From Kineococcus sp. TRM81007 (lineage in GTDB: Bacteria > Actinomycetota > Actinomycetes > Actinomycetales > Kineococcaceae), in NCBI RefSeq assembly GCF_022669155.1, contig NZ_JALBVB010000053.1:1-57784 (forward strand): DNA of 57,784 bases, written 5' to 3'. Of the stretch, positions 1 through 9,480 are shown piece by piece. Position numbers and translations under genes: made by a program. Positions within the stretch are counted from its first letter, which is position 1; the number at the start of each line of letters is the position of its first letter. The notes under the pieces were generated by a model that worked only from the letters and a program-made list of their open reading frames with translations, searched no databases and had not been told where the DNA came from.

Positions 1-6
1 GCGCAG

Positions 7-360
7 CTAGCGGCTCGTGCGAACGGTGACGAGGAAGTCGGTGCTGTCCGAGGTGATCACCTCGCCGGTCCAGGGGTCTTCCAGGTGCCCGTCGTCCTCG
101 GGGTCGAAGCCGCGCAGGGCGCTGCCGCTGGGCACGCGGAGGATCGGCCGGCTCGCTCCTGCGTCCTGGACGACGTGGATGTCGCTGACTCGTCCCTTCA
201 CCCGCTCGCTGGTCCCGCGGTCGTGGTGGCTCTCGATCAGTCGCACCCGGCCGTCCGGCTCCACGTGGTGGATGCAGTCGAAGGTGACGACGTCGTCGCG
301 TTCGATGGCGGCCCCGCAGCACTCGTGCTCCCGGTCACCCGCTTCGACGACGATGTCCAC
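7..360 (-). CDS. Small unknown protein resembling DUF6578
   Basis: A roughly 117-residue protein read from a GTG at 360. It carries a CCG motif near the N-terminus followed by a VKGRVSDIHVV stretch; this combination resembles the DUF6578 family of small actinobacterial proteins, whose function is unknown. The reading frame stays open up to 654, but the upstream part is rich in Arg, Ser and Pro and looks like non-coding GC-rich sequence, so I cut the start to where conserved-looking sequence begins. No clear ribosome-binding site supports this GTG, and a GTG further upstream is also possible. The C-terminus ends near the window edge, so its downstream neighbour is unseen. Confidence 0.5.
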   Translation of the reverse strand: MDIVVEAGDREHECCGAAIERDDVVTFDCIHHVEPDGRVRLIESHHDRGTSERVKGRVSDIHVVQDAGASRPILRVPSGSALRGFDPEDDGHLEDPWTGEVITSDSTDFLVTVRTSR

Positions 361-657
361 GGTGAGGATCGTGTCAGCTGGTGGCTGGTCGAGCGGCACC
401 AGTTGCGCGAGTCGGGTGCCGCGGCCGCCTCTGGTGACCGCTCGCAGATCAGCACGAGCGTGCGTCCCGTCGCTCCGCGAGGACGGTGACGAACCCCCGC
501 GCGGTGCTGCGTCGATCGCGCGTCGTCGAGGACATCGGGAGGGTCCGGTGATCGCTGTGACGCGGCTGGTGGACCCAGCACGTGAGCAGCCCACGGGATC
601 CGGGTGTGCGCCGGGCACGGTGGTGCGGTCAGCCGCTGGGACGGCCGATCGCACCCG
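361..657. other. About 300 bp without a supported gene
   Basis: Between the DUF6578-like gene and the next small gene. Open frames exist on both strands but have the composition of random GC-rich sequence. I see no convincing promoter, hairpin or RNA gene. Part of it may be the true 5' end of the DUF6578-like gene. Confidence 0.4.
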
Positions 658-861
658 TCAGATGCCGGCGCTGGGGCGCCCCGGGTCCACGTTGACCCAC
701 AGATCCCCCTCCGGCTCGTCCGTGCGAGGCGCCGGGGAGTCGTCCTCCGGCCACCGGCCGGCGCCCTCCCAGCTGTCCACCCCGAGCAGCGACTGCTCCC
801 CCGGGGCGCTGGCGGAACTGTCGTCGGCGGGCTTGCGCCTCATCTCGTCCAGCCACGACAT
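658..861 (-). CDS. Small acidic hypothetical protein (67 aa)
   Basis: An acidic 67-residue protein beginning MSWLDEMRRKPADD and ending in a Gly/Pro/Asp-rich tail. The ATG at 861 is chosen because a strong GGAGGT ribosome-binding site lies seven bases upstream; the longer frame to 918 has no such signal. It has no membrane segment, Cys pair or known motif, and I do not recognise the family. The good ribosome-binding site and protein-like composition (Trp, Glu and Asp spread through the chain) make it more likely real than a shadow frame. Confidence 0.55.
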   Translation of the reverse strand: MSWLDEMRRKPADDSSASAPGEQSLLGVDSWEGAGRWPEDDSPAPRTDEPEGDLWVNVDPGRPSAGI

Positions 862-1118
862 GCTGACCTCCGCTTCGCTGCAGGAGCACCGCTCGAACTT
901 CGACACTACCGCTGCCACGTGCTCACCGGCACGAGCGCGGGTCGCCGGCCGCGGTCGAGCCCAGCGGGGTGGTGCACGGCGTTCGGCGCGCCACGTCCCG
1001 GGCGGCCAGGAGCCGGTCCGAGCGGGTCTCGATCACGTGCTGCGCGGACTCGTCGGCACCCACCTCCGCCTCGGCCGATGCCTTCCTCGCGCGACACCCC
1101 CGGCGATGACGCTCTGGC
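862..1118. other. Gap of about 260 bp, nothing recognised
   Basis: Lies between the divergent small genes at 658-861 (minus) and 1131-1235 (plus), and should hold the promoter of the minus-strand gene. I found no clear operator, hairpin or RNA gene. Confidence 0.35.
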
Positions 1119-1124
1119 TACGGT
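1119..1124 (+). promoter_or_regulatory. Putative -10 (TACGGT), leaderless spacing
   Basis: TACGGT ends six bases before the ATG at 1131, so transcription would start at or next to the start codon. The same spacing recurs at ten other genes in the window. No clear -35 box. Confidence 0.5.
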
Positions 1125-1130
1125 GGGTGC

Positions 1131-1235
1131 ATGGGAGCACTGCGACCGTGGCACGTCTTCGCGTTCTCCGTGATCACCGCGGTGGTCGTCGTGGCGGTGA
1201 TCGCCCTGGTGGTGGTCCGCAGCGGACGCAAGTGA
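1131..1235 (+). CDS. 34-residue single-pass membrane peptide, TatA-like N-terminus
   Basis: Starts [12 protein letters not shown] and continues as one hydrophobic helix rich in Val, Ala and Ile, ending in a short basic tail (RSGRK). The MGAL-PWH opening resembles the N-terminus of actinobacterial TatA, but the Phe-Gly hinge and amphipathic helix that TatA needs are absent, so it is not a working TatA. There is no ribosome-binding site; a TACGGT hexamer six bases upstream suggests a leaderless transcript. Small anchors of this kind are common in actinobacteria and mostly unstudied. It could be a TatA-derived relic, a membrane-protein regulator or an unrelated peptide. Confidence 0.5.
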   Translation: MGALRPWHVFAFSVITAVVVVAVIALVVVRSGRK

Positions 1236-1326
1236 CCACCCGGCCGGCGGTGCGCGTGCGCGCCTCCGGGTCGGGGCCCGAGCGGATCCGCCCCGAGGTC
1301 GCCGGGTGAGCGCCTGTGCCCTGTGG

Positions 1327-1332
1327 CAGCGT
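1327..1332 (+). promoter_or_regulatory. Putative -10 (CAGCGT), leaderless spacing
   Basis: CAGCGT ends six bases before the ATG at 1339. It matches the CANNNT-6-start arrangement seen at other genes here, but its first base departs from the usual T. Confidence 0.35.
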
Positions 1333-1338
1333 GGGCGC

Positions 1339-3405
<2,067 letters not shown>

Positions 3406-3444
3406 TCCCTACCGCGTGGTCGACGCGCTGGGTCGCCCTGGGGT

Positions 3445-3462
3445 GGGGCGGTGGCCCGCCCC
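3445..3462. terminator. GC hairpin between convergent genes
   Basis: GGGGCGG and CCGCCCC arms pair around a TGGC loop, between the stop of the DUF255 gene and that of the convergent membrane-protein gene. No T-tract; it could act in both directions. Confidence 0.4.
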
Positions 3463-3470
3463 CGGGCGCG

Positions 3471-4136
3471 TCAGCCGTGCTGCGCGGTCGCGATCGCGAT
3501 GGCGGTGAAGTGGGACGCGAAGCCGAGCACGGTGCAGGCGTGGAACACCTCGTGGAAGCCGAACCAGCGCGGGTCCGGGTTCGGGCGCTTGAGCGCGTAG
3601 ACGAGCGCGCCGGCGGAGTAGAACAACCCGCCGGCCACGACGAGCGCCGCCACGGAGCGGCCGCCGCCGTGCGCGAAGTCGCCCAGGTGGCCCACCGCGA
3701 CCCAGCCCAGCGCCACGTACACCGGCGTGTAGAGCCAGCGGGGCGCGCTGAGCCAGAGCACGCGGAAGGCCACCCCCGCCGCGGCGCCCGCCCACACCAG
3801 CGTCAGCAGCGACCGGGCCTCGCCCCGGGGCATCGTCGTCACGGCGAGCGGTGTGTAGGTGCCGGCGATGATGAGGAAGATGTTGCTGTGGTCCAGCCGC
3901 CGCAGCACCGACGCCGCACGCGGTGACCACGTCCCGCGGTGGTAGACGGCGCTGGTGCCGAACAGCAGGGCGGCCGTGCCGGTGAAGACGCCCGCCGCCG
4001 CGCGCGCGGCGGCGGTGGGGGCCAGCGCCACCAGCGCGCCCCCCGCCACGACGGCGGCCGGGAAGGTGCAGGCGTGCAGCCAGCCGCGCAGCCGGGGCTT
4101 CGCCGGGGCCTTCAGCGCAGTGGGGAAGACCGTCAT
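3471..4136 (-). CDS. trhA: Hemolysin III / PAQR-family membrane protein
   Basis: A 221-residue, seven-helix membrane protein of the hemolysin III (YqfA/TrhA, PAQR) superfamily. Diagnostic residues are the early SAVYHRG motif, the central RRLDHSNIF segment and the late HEVFHA motif; the spread His and Asp residues are the probable metal site of PAQR proteins. In E. coli TrhA affects membrane energetics and fluidity; a true haemolytic role is doubtful. The ATG at 4136 has a TACGGT hexamer six bases upstream, so translation is probably leaderless. It is divergent from the cis-prenyl synthase, as hemolysin III and Rv1086 are in M. tuberculosis. Confidence 0.9.
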   Translation of the reverse strand: MTVFPTALKAPAKPRLRGWLHACTFPAAVVAGGALVALAPTAAARAAAGVFTGTAALLFGTSAVYHRGTWSPRAASVLRRLDHSNIFLIIAGTYTPLAVTTMPRGEARSLLTLVWAGAAAGVAFRVLWLSAPRWLYTPVYVALGWVAVGHLGDFAHGGGRSVAALVVAGGLFYSAGALVYALKRPNPDPRWFGFHEVFHACTVLGFASHFTAIAIATAQHG

Positions 4137-4142
4137 GGCCCG

Positions 4143-4148
4143 ACCGTA
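4143..4148 (-). promoter_or_regulatory. Putative -10 (TACGGT) of trhA, leaderless spacing
   Basis: On the minus strand TACGGT ends six bases before the ATG at 4136. It lies back to back with the TATACC element of the divergent prenyl synthase. Confidence 0.5.
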
Positions 4149-4224
4149 CGCTACGGGACCGTAGGTTCGGTGTGCGGCGGTCGAGGGGTGTGCGGCGATC
4201 GCGGCCGGTGCCCGGGGCCACGGG

Positions 4225-4230
4225 TATACC
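4225..4230 (+). promoter_or_regulatory. Putative -10 (TATACC) of the prenyl synthase gene
   Basis: TATACC lies ten bases before the ATG at 4241, so the 5' leader would be only a few bases. No ribosome-binding site lies between the two. Confidence 0.4.
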
Positions 4231-4240
4231 GTGAGCGCCG

Positions 4241-5002
4241 ATGGCCCTCCGGGATCTCCTCTACCGCGCGTACGGGCGGCGACTGGAACGGTCGCTGGAC
4301 CCGGACGTGCTGCCGCGCCACGTCGGGATCATCCTCGACGGCAACCGGCGCTGGGCCAAGGCGTTCGGAGCGCCCAGCGCGCACGGTCACCGCGCCGGCG
4401 CCGACAAGGTCGTCGAGTTCATGGGCTGGTGCGACGACGAGGGCATCGAGGTCGTCACCCTGTACCTGCTCTCCACCGACAACCTGCACCGGCCGCAGGA
4501 GGAGCTGGCGCCGCTCATCGGGATCGTCGAGGACTGCGTGGCGCGCCTGGCCGCGGCGCGGCGCTGGCGCATCCACGCCGTGGGAGCGCTGGACCTGCTG
4601 CCGGTGGCCACGGCGGGGCGGCTGCGCGAGCTGGAACGGGTCACCGCGGACATCGACGGCGCGGTCGTGAACGTGGCGATCGGCTACGGCGGCCGGCAGG
4701 AGATCGCGGACGCGGTGCGCTCGCTGCTGCGCGAGCACGCCGTCGCCGGCACGCCGATCGAGGAGCTGGCGGACGTGCTCACCGTGGACCACATCGCCGC
4801 GCACCTGTACACCAAGGGGCAGCCGGACCCGGACCTGGTGATCCGCACCTCCGGCGAGCAGCGGCTGTCCGGGTTCCTGCTGTGGCAGAGCGCGCACACC
4901 GAGCTGTACTTCTGCGAGGTGCTGTGGCCGGACTTCCGCAAGGTCGACTTCCTGCGGGCGCTGCGCTCCTACGCGGCCCGCGAGCGCCGCTTCGGCGCCT
5001 GA
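4241..5002 (+). CDS. Short-chain cis-prenyl diphosphate synthase (Rv1086-like)
   Basis: A 253-residue cis-prenyltransferase that condenses isopentenyl diphosphate with an allylic diphosphate in the cytoplasm. Visible motifs are ILDGNRRWAK (catalytic Asp and substrate site), YLLSTDNL and RTSGEQRLSGFLLWQS near the C-terminus. The sequence runs closely parallel to M. tuberculosis Rv1086, the (Z,E)-farnesyl diphosphate synthase that supplies decaprenyl phosphate synthesis; a short product is therefore more likely than full undecaprenyl diphosphate, although chain length cannot be read with certainty. The neighbours, trhA upstream and phoH2 downstream, are the same as around Rv1086. Confidence 0.9.
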   Translation: MALRDLLYRAYGRRLERSLDPDVLPRHVGIILDGNRRWAKAFGAPSAHGHRAGADKVVEFMGWCDDEGIEVVTLYLLSTDNLHRPQEELAPLIGIVEDCVARLAAARRWRIHAVGALDLLPVATAGRLRELERVTADIDGAVVNVAIGYGGRQEIADAVRSLLREHAVAGTPIEELADVLTVDHIAAHLYTKGQPDPDLVIRTSGEQRLSGFLLWQSAHTELYFCEVLWPDFRKVDFLRALRSYAARERRFGA

Positions 5003-5306
5003 GCCGGCGCGGTCGCGCGCGGCCTCCCCGGGCCGTCGCCGGGCCGTCGCCCGGACGTCACCGGATGCTCACCCGGACGGCCGTGCCCGTGGGCGTGTTC
5101 GGCCCACCGCGCGACGGGTGCGGGGCTAGCGTCGTGCGTGACGGGTGGCGCCCGCCGCCTGTCCGGGAGGTCGCCGTGCGCGCTGTCCAGCTCAGCGGGG
5201 AGGCCCGGTCCCGGGTCGCCCGCGCGGTGTCCCGCAGGTCCCGGTCCGCCGCTGCTGCAGGGGGCCCGGGCGCGTTCGCCGCGGGCCCCGGAAACGGGAG
5301 ACGTCC
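5003..5306 (+). other. 300-bp leader region of phoH2
   Basis: Holds a TAGCGT -10-like hexamer at 5127-5132, which would give a leader of about 170 nt. A short GTG frame starts at 5176 behind a GGGAGG ribosome-binding site and runs out of frame into phoH2, ending at 5385 (69 residues, basic, Ala/Arg/Ser-rich). A direct repeat of GGGCCGTCGCC lies just after the prenyl synthase stop. M. tuberculosis phoH2 has a small upstream gene (phoAT); whether this frame is its equivalent cannot be decided here. Confidence 0.35.
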
Positions 5307-6629
5307 GTGGTCACCACCCCCAGCCCCGCGCGCCGCACGTTCGTGCTGGACACCTCCGTCCTGCTGTCCGACCCCGCCGCCCTGAACCGCTTCGCCGAGC
5401 ACGACGTCGTCCTGCCGCTGGTCGTCGTCAGCGAGCTGGAGGGCAAGCGCCACCACCCGGAGCTGGGCTTCTTCGCCCGTGAGTCGCTGCGCCGCCTGGA
5501 CGACCTGCGGGTGCAGCACGGGCGGCTGGACCGCCCCGTCCCGGTGGGGGAGCAGGGCGGCACGCTGCGCGTGGAGCTGAACCACTCCGACGCCACGTCG
5601 CTGCCGTCGTCGCTGCGCGCCGGCCCGCTGGCCACGGCCGGGGACACCCGCATCCTGGCGGTCGCGCGCAACCTGGCCGACGAGGGCCACGACGTGACGG
5701 TGGTCTCCAAGGACGTGCCGCTGCGGGTGAAGGCGTCGGCGGTGGGCCTGGCGGCCGACGAGTACCGCGCGGAGCTGGCCCCGGACTCGGGCTGGACGGG
5801 TGTGGCGGAGCTGACGGCGACGGCCGAGGAGGTCTCCGCCCTGTACGAGGCGGGGGCGCTGGAGCACGCCGAGGCGCGCGAGCTGCCGGTCAACACGGGC
5901 GTGGTGCTGTCCTCCCCGCGCGGGCACGCGCTGGGGCGGGTGGGCGCCGACAAGCAGCTGCTGCTCGTGAAGGGCGACCGGGAGGCGTTCGGGGTGCGGG
6001 GCCGCTCGGCGGAGCAGCGCATCGCGCTGGACGCCCTGCTGGACCCGGCCGTGAGCATCGTCTCGCTCGGCGGGCGCGCGGGGACGGGGAAGTCGGCGCT
6101 CGCGCTGTGCGCGGGGCTGGAGGCGGTGATGGAGCGCCGCGAGCAGCGCAAGGTGGTGGTCTTCCGGCCGCTGTACGCGGTGGGCGGGCAGGAGCTGGGC
6201 TACCTGCCGGGCACCGAGGCGGAGAAGATGGGGCCGTGGGGCCAGGCGGTCTTCGACACGCTGGAGGCGCTGGTGGCCCCGTCGGTCCTGGACGAGGTCG
6301 TGGACCGCGGGATGCTCGAGGTGCTGCCGCTGACGCACATCCGGGGCCGCTCGCTGCACGACGCCTACGTGATCGTCGACGAGGCGCAGTCGCTGGAGCG
6401 CAACGTGCTGTTGACGGTGCTCTCGCGCATCGGGCAGGGCTCGAAGGTGGTCCTCACGCACGACGTGGCGCAGCGCGACAACCTGCGGGTGGGCCGGCAC
6501 GACGGGGTGGCCGCGGTCGTGGAGGCCCTCAAGGGGCACCCGTTGTTCGCGCACGTGACGCTGACGCGCTCGGAGCGCTCGCCGGTGGCTGCCCTGGTCA
6601 CCGAGCTCCTGAACGACTTCGGAGCGTGA
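5307..6629 (+). CDS. phoH2: PhoH2: PIN domain fused to PhoH ATPase
   Basis: A 440-residue two-domain protein. The first ~150 residues are a PIN-type RNase domain: [12 protein letters not shown] carries the first acidic residue, [11 protein letters not shown] the second, and GDTRILAVA and [11 protein letters not shown] the later ones. Residues ~230-440 are the PhoH P-loop ATPase, with Walker A GRAGTGKS and Walker [10 protein letters not shown]. The mycobacterial homologue (Rv1095) is a sequence-specific RNA helicase and RNase, so this is a probable RNA-processing enzyme. The GTG at 5307 has GGGAG eight bases upstream; the longer frame to 5145 is low-quality sequence. Confidence 0.92.
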   Translation: MVTTPSPARRTFVLDTSVLLSDPAALNRFAEHDVVLPLVVVSELEGKRHHPELGFFARESLRRLDDLRVQHGRLDRPVPVGEQGGTLRVELNHSDATSLPSSLRAGPLATAGDTRILAVARNLADEGHDVTVVSKDVPLRVKASAVGLAADEYRAELAPDSGWTGVAELTATAEEVSALYEAGALEHAEARELPVNTGVVLSSPRGHALGRVGADKQLLLVKGDREAFGVRGRSAEQRIALDALLDPAVSIVSLGGRAGTGKSALALCAGLEAVMERREQRKVVVFRPLYAVGGQELGYLPGTEAEKMGPWGQAVFDTLEALVAPSVLDEVVDRGMLEVLPLTHIRGRSLHDAYVIVDEAQSLERNVLLTVLSRIGQGSKVVLTHDVAQRDNLRVGRHDGVAAVVEALKGHPLFAHVTLTRSERSPVAALVTELLNDFGA

Positions 6630-6655
6630 TCATCGAGATCGGCTGAGTGGTCGTC

Positions 6656-6696
6656 GAGGCGGCTGGGGGGTCTTCTGCCCGCTCCCCGGCCGCCTC
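6656..6696 (+). terminator. Hairpin terminator after phoH2
   Basis: GAGGCGGC (6656-6663) pairs exactly with GCCGCCTC (6689-6696), extended inward by TGGGG with CCCCG. It lies 27 bases after the phoH2 stop. There is no T-run, as usual in such GC-rich genomes. Confidence 0.5.
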
Positions 6697-7029
6697 AAAC
6701 GCGTCATCGTGGCACTGAAGGCGTGAGAAGCGCCACAAAAGTCGACAGAGTGTTGACGAGTTGTTGCTCCAGCGTGACGAAAACGATGATCGTGGCTTGC
6801 CTCACCGGTGCGTGCCGGGGCACCGTTCCCTGCCAGACAGCACCCCGCCGCTCCCGCCCGGCACCCACCGGGCGGTGCGCCGAGCACCGGCCCGCCGCTC
6901 CCGCGGCCCGCCGCGGTGCCGCCCGGGCCCACGGCCGCCGCTCTCCCCGCGAGGAGGGCGACGGCAGCCCGCCGGCGGGGTGGAGACGACTCGACCGGGC
7001 GTGGGCCGGCGACCGAGGGAAGGCCCGGC
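6697..7029 (+). other. Long 5' region of the transglycosylase-like gene
   Basis: About 330 bases precede the TTG start. The first ~100 bases are the only AT-relaxed part and hold a weak promoter candidate (TTGTTG at 6761, GATGAT at 6785, 18-base spacer). The rest is GC-rich with several local inverted repeats. Actinobacterial cell-wall hydrolase genes often carry a c-di-AMP (ydaO-type) riboswitch here; I looked for its conserved GAACCCGACAG-type blocks and did not find them. Confidence 0.35.
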
Positions 7030-7725
7030 TTGCCGACGACCGCCCAGAACCACTCCCCGCACGACCCCTCGCAGGACCGTCCGGCCGGCCGCGCCAGCGG
7101 CGCGCGCCGCTGGCGCCTCGCCGCCCCGGCCGCCCTCGCCGTCGGCGCCGTCGTCCTCGGCGGTGCGGTCCTGACCGGTGGCCCCGCGCCCGAGGCGGAG
7201 GCGGCCGTGCCTGACCACGTCCTCGCCGCCGTCAGCGCGGAGCTGCGCAGCGCCCGCTCCGCCGCGTGGTTCGACGCCCGTGAGCTGCGCGCCGCCGCCG
7301 ACGCCCGCGTCGAGGCCGAGCGCATCGCCGCCGAGGAGGCCCGCCTGGCCGCCGAGGCCGAGGCCGTCCGCCTGGCGGAGGAGGCCCGCCTCGCCGCCGA
7401 GGCCGAGGCCGCCCGCAGCGCGCAGCGCGACCCGAAGCCCATCGCCCGGCAGATGGCCGCCGAGCGCGGCTGGGGCGAGGGGCAGTTCTCCTGCCTGGAC
7501 TCGCTGTGGACCAAGGAGAGCGGCTGGAAGTGGAACGCCGACAACCCCACCTCCAGCGCGTACGGCATCCCGCAGTCGCTGCCCGGCAGCAAGATGGCCA
7601 CCGCGGGCGCCGACTGGGAGACCAACCCGGTCACCCAGATCGCCTGGGGGCTGGACTACATCGACCGCAGCTACGGCACCCCGTGCGCCGCGTGGTCGCA
7701 CTCGCAGTCGCACAACTGGTACTGA
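7030..7725 (+). CDS. Secreted transglycosylase-like cell-wall protein
   Basis: A 231-residue exported protein. A hydrophobic segment (about residues 29-50) ends in an Ala-rich cleavage-like region; residues ~85-130 are an Ala/Glu coiled coil built from a twice-repeated LAAEAEA/RLAEEAR unit. The C-terminal ~95 residues are a lysozyme-like fold of the aggregation-promoting-factor type: LWTKESGWKW holds the probable catalytic Glu, SSAYGIPQSLPGSKM and WGLDYIDRSYG follow, and two Cys may form a disulfide. It probably cleaves or remodels peptidoglycan outside the cell. The start is uncertain: TTG at 7030 is preferred for the upstream GGGAAGG; a longer start is possible. Transcribed alone, convergent with the DUF2470 gene. 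Confidence 0.8.
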   Translation: MPTTAQNHSPHDPSQDRPAGRASGARRWRLAAPAALAVGAVVLGGAVLTGGPAPEAEAAVPDHVLAAVSAELRSARSAAWFDARELRAAADARVEAERIAAEEARLAAEAEAVRLAEEARLAAEAEAARSAQRDPKPIARQMAAERGWGEGQFSCLDSLWTKESGWKWNADNPTSSAYGIPQSLPGSKMATAGADWETNPVTQIAWGLDYIDRSYGTPCAAWSHSQSHNWY

Positions 7726-7733
7726 GGGCGGGG

Positions 7734-7763
7734 GGGCCGGACCGCCCGCGGGCGGCCCGGCCC
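7734..7763. terminator. Strong bidirectional hairpin
   Basis: GGGCCGG-A-CCGCCC pairs with GGGCGG-C-CCGGCCC around a two-base loop, with a single A/C mismatch. It sits in the short gap between the convergent transglycosylase-like and DUF2470 genes and could serve both. Confidence 0.65.
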
Positions 7764-7765
7764 GC

Positions 7766-8701
7766 TCACACCTCCAGGCCGCCGCAGGGGCACCCCAGCG
7801 CCGAGCACAGCGCCGCGCGCAGCTCGTGCGGCCCGCTCGCCGGCCGCGCGTAGGACGCCCGCAGCACCCGGGTGCCGGTGTCGGCGGTGACGAGCACGTC
7901 GAGGCCGTAGCGGTCCAGGCCGACGACGGAGACCTCCCGGGTGCGCACGGCCTCCTCGGGGGGCAGTTCCCGCAGGACCCAGCCGACCAGCGCGTCGCGG
8001 TGCTCGGTCTCCAGGTGGGTCACGGCGCCGTCCTCGTCGGGGTAGAAGGGGTCGGCGGTCGCCACCGCCACGGCGTCCTCGTCCAGCAGGTGCACGCCCT
8101 CCGAGGTGGTCACGCGCACCTCGCCCACCTCCAGGCGCCACAGGGTGCGCGTGCTGCCCACGTCCAGCAGCGCGCCCAGCGGGTGCACCGCGGCGGCGGA
8201 CTGCGCCGCCTCCCGCTGCGCGCGGGCGTCGAGGGCCTGCACCCACCCCGTCGTGCACAGCCGGGCCCGCGGCAGCGCCGCCTGCCCCGGCGGCACGTCC
8301 AGCACGTCCAGCACCACCGGGAGCCCGCTCGCGCCCGGTGCGCCGGCCGCCTCGGCGGTCAGCTCCCGCAGCCGCTCGTGCAGCGGCTCGTCGGTGCCCA
8401 CCAGCAGCAGCAGTCCGCCGGCGGCGTCCGTCAGGTGCCGCACGCGGTGCTGGTCCGTGCGCCCCGCCCGGGCGCCGGTCGCGTGCCCCGCCGGGCCGTG
8501 GTGCGGGCAGGTGCCGGCCGTGCCGGTGCGCGGCAGGTGCAGCGTCCCGGGCACGGTGCCCTCGGCCAGCGTCCGGGCCCACTGCGCGGGCGTGGTGCGT
8601 CGCGGCAGCGGAGGCGGTGTCGGGGGCACCTGCCCGCAGGCCGTAGAGTTGGACCCGGTGCGCTCCGAATGCTCGCCCGGTGCCGTGGTCCACCTGGTCA
8701 C
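7766..8701 (-). CDS. DUF2470-containing protein (haem/iron-associated)
   Basis: A 311-residue cytoplasmic protein. The C-terminal ~90 residues are a DUF2470 domain, beginning [19 protein letters not shown] and containing the [13 protein letters not shown] strand; this domain occurs in the HugZ/pyridoxamine-oxidase-like haem-utilisation family. The middle (residues ~90-220) looks like a split-barrel, flavin- or haem-binding type fold. The GTG start at 8701 is set by a GAGGAGG ribosome-binding site six bases upstream. It is divergent from rpsD, and the shared intergenic region contains a near-consensus iron box, which supports an iron or haem role. Enzyme activity cannot be shown. Confidence 0.8.
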   Translation of the reverse strand: MTRWTTAPGEHSERTGSNSTACGQVPPTPPPLPRRTTPAQWARTLAEGTVPGTLHLPRTGTAGTCPHHGPAGHATGARAGRTDQHRVRHLTDAAGGLLLLVGTDEPLHERLRELTAEAAGAPGASGLPVVLDVLDVPPGQAALPRARLCTTGWVQALDARAQREAAQSAAAVHPLGALLDVGSTRTLWRLEVGEVRVTTSEGVHLLDEDAVAVATADPFYPDEDGAVTHLETEHRDALVGWVLRELPPEEAVRTREVSVVGLDRYGLDVLVTADTGTRVLRASYARPASGPHELRAALCSALGCPCGGLEV

Positions 8702-8765
8702 GTGTGCCTCCTCGGAGCGCGATCGTCCTGACCCTCCGGCACCAGCCGTGTCGAGTCCGCTCGAC

Positions 8766-8784
8766 TGAGGTCAGGCTTACCTTA
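8766..8784. promoter_or_regulatory. DtxR/IdeR-like iron box between DUF2470 gene and rpsD
   Basis: TGAGGTCAGGCTTACCTTA fits the 19-bp DtxR/IdeR consensus TTAGGTTAGSCTWACCTAA at 16 positions. It lies 65-83 bases upstream of the DUF2470 GTG, a normal operator position, and 15 bases before the rpsD ATG, just ahead of its ribosome-binding site. An iron-sensing repressor could control DUF2470, and possibly rpsD, from here. Confidence 0.55.
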
Positions 8785-8799
8785 CGATCAGGAGGTCGA

Positions 8800-9408
8800 A
8801 TGAACAACGCGCGTCCCAAGGTGCGCATCAGCCGCGCCCTGGGGGTGGCCCTCACCCCGAAGGCCGCCCGCTACATGGACCGCCGCCCGTACCCGCCGGG
8901 CATGCACGGCCGCAAGCAGAAGAAGGCGTCGGACTACGCCACGCAGCTGCGCGAGAAGCAGCGCCTGCGCTACCAGTACGACATCAGCGAGACGCAGCTG
9001 CGCCGCGCCTACGACCTGGCCAAGCGCAAGCCGGGCAAGACGGGCCAGAACCTCGTCCAGCTCCTGGAGACCCGCCTCGACGCGGTCGTGTGGCGCGCCG
9101 GCTTCGCCCGCACCATCTACCAGGCCCGCCAGATGGTCGTGCACCGCCACATCGACGTCGACGGCCGTCGCGTGGACCGCCCGTCCTACCGCCTGCAGCC
9201 CGGCCAGGTGATCTCGGTCTCCGCCCGCAGCAAGGCCAAGACCCCGTTCATCGTGGCCGCCGAGGGTGGCTGGAGCGACAACGAGATCCCCGGCTGGCTG
9301 GACGTCGCCCGCCAGGACCTCACCGCCCGCGTGCAGGCCCTGCCCGTGCGCGAGCAGATCCCGGTGACCTGCGACGAGCAGCTCGTCGTCGAGTACTACT
9401 CGCGCTGA
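8800..9408 (+). CDS. rpsD: 30S ribosomal protein S4, zinc-free type
   Basis: A 202-residue S4 protein that binds 16S rRNA early in small-subunit assembly. The opening [20 protein letters not shown] lacks the four-Cys zinc site of the classical N-terminus, so this is the cysteine-free S4 type. The S4 RNA-binding domain begins near residue 93 ([19 protein letters not shown], then [16 protein letters not shown]). The end, [18 protein letters not shown], is typical of S4. It stands outside any ribosomal-protein operon, as in Streptomyces. AGGAGG lies four bases before the ATG. An iron-box-like sequence abuts the ribosome-binding site. Confidence 0.97.
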   Translation: MNNARPKVRISRALGVALTPKAARYMDRRPYPPGMHGRKQKKASDYATQLREKQRLRYQYDISETQLRRAYDLAKRKPGKTGQNLVQLLETRLDAVVWRAGFARTIYQARQMVVHRHIDVDGRRVDRPSYRLQPGQVISVSARSKAKTPFIVAAEGGWSDNEIPGWLDVARQDLTARVQALPVREQIPVTCDEQLVVEYYSR

Positions 9409-9426
9409 CGCGTCCCGCTCACCAGC

Positions 9427-9466
9427 ACGGAGGGCGCTCACCCCGCACGGGGTGGGCGCCCTCCGT
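9427..9466. terminator. Long bidirectional terminator hairpin after rpsD
   Basis: ACGGAGGGCGC (9427-9437) pairs exactly with GCGCCCTCCGT (9456-9466), continued by CACCCC with GGGGTG, around a GCAC loop. It lies between rpsD and the convergent rhamnogalacturonan operon. Confidence 0.75.
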
Positions 9467-9480
9467 CGTCCCCGGGCCCC

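Noticed and set aside
17-1309. Plus-strand 430-codon frame across the first 1.3 kb
   Set aside because: It is Arg/Ser/Ala/Thr-rich with no family resemblance and overlaps better-supported minus-strand genes.
6697-7029. c-di-AMP (ydaO-type) riboswitch before the transglycosylase-like gene
   Set aside because: The position is typical, but the conserved sequence blocks are not found; only general GC-rich folding is seen.
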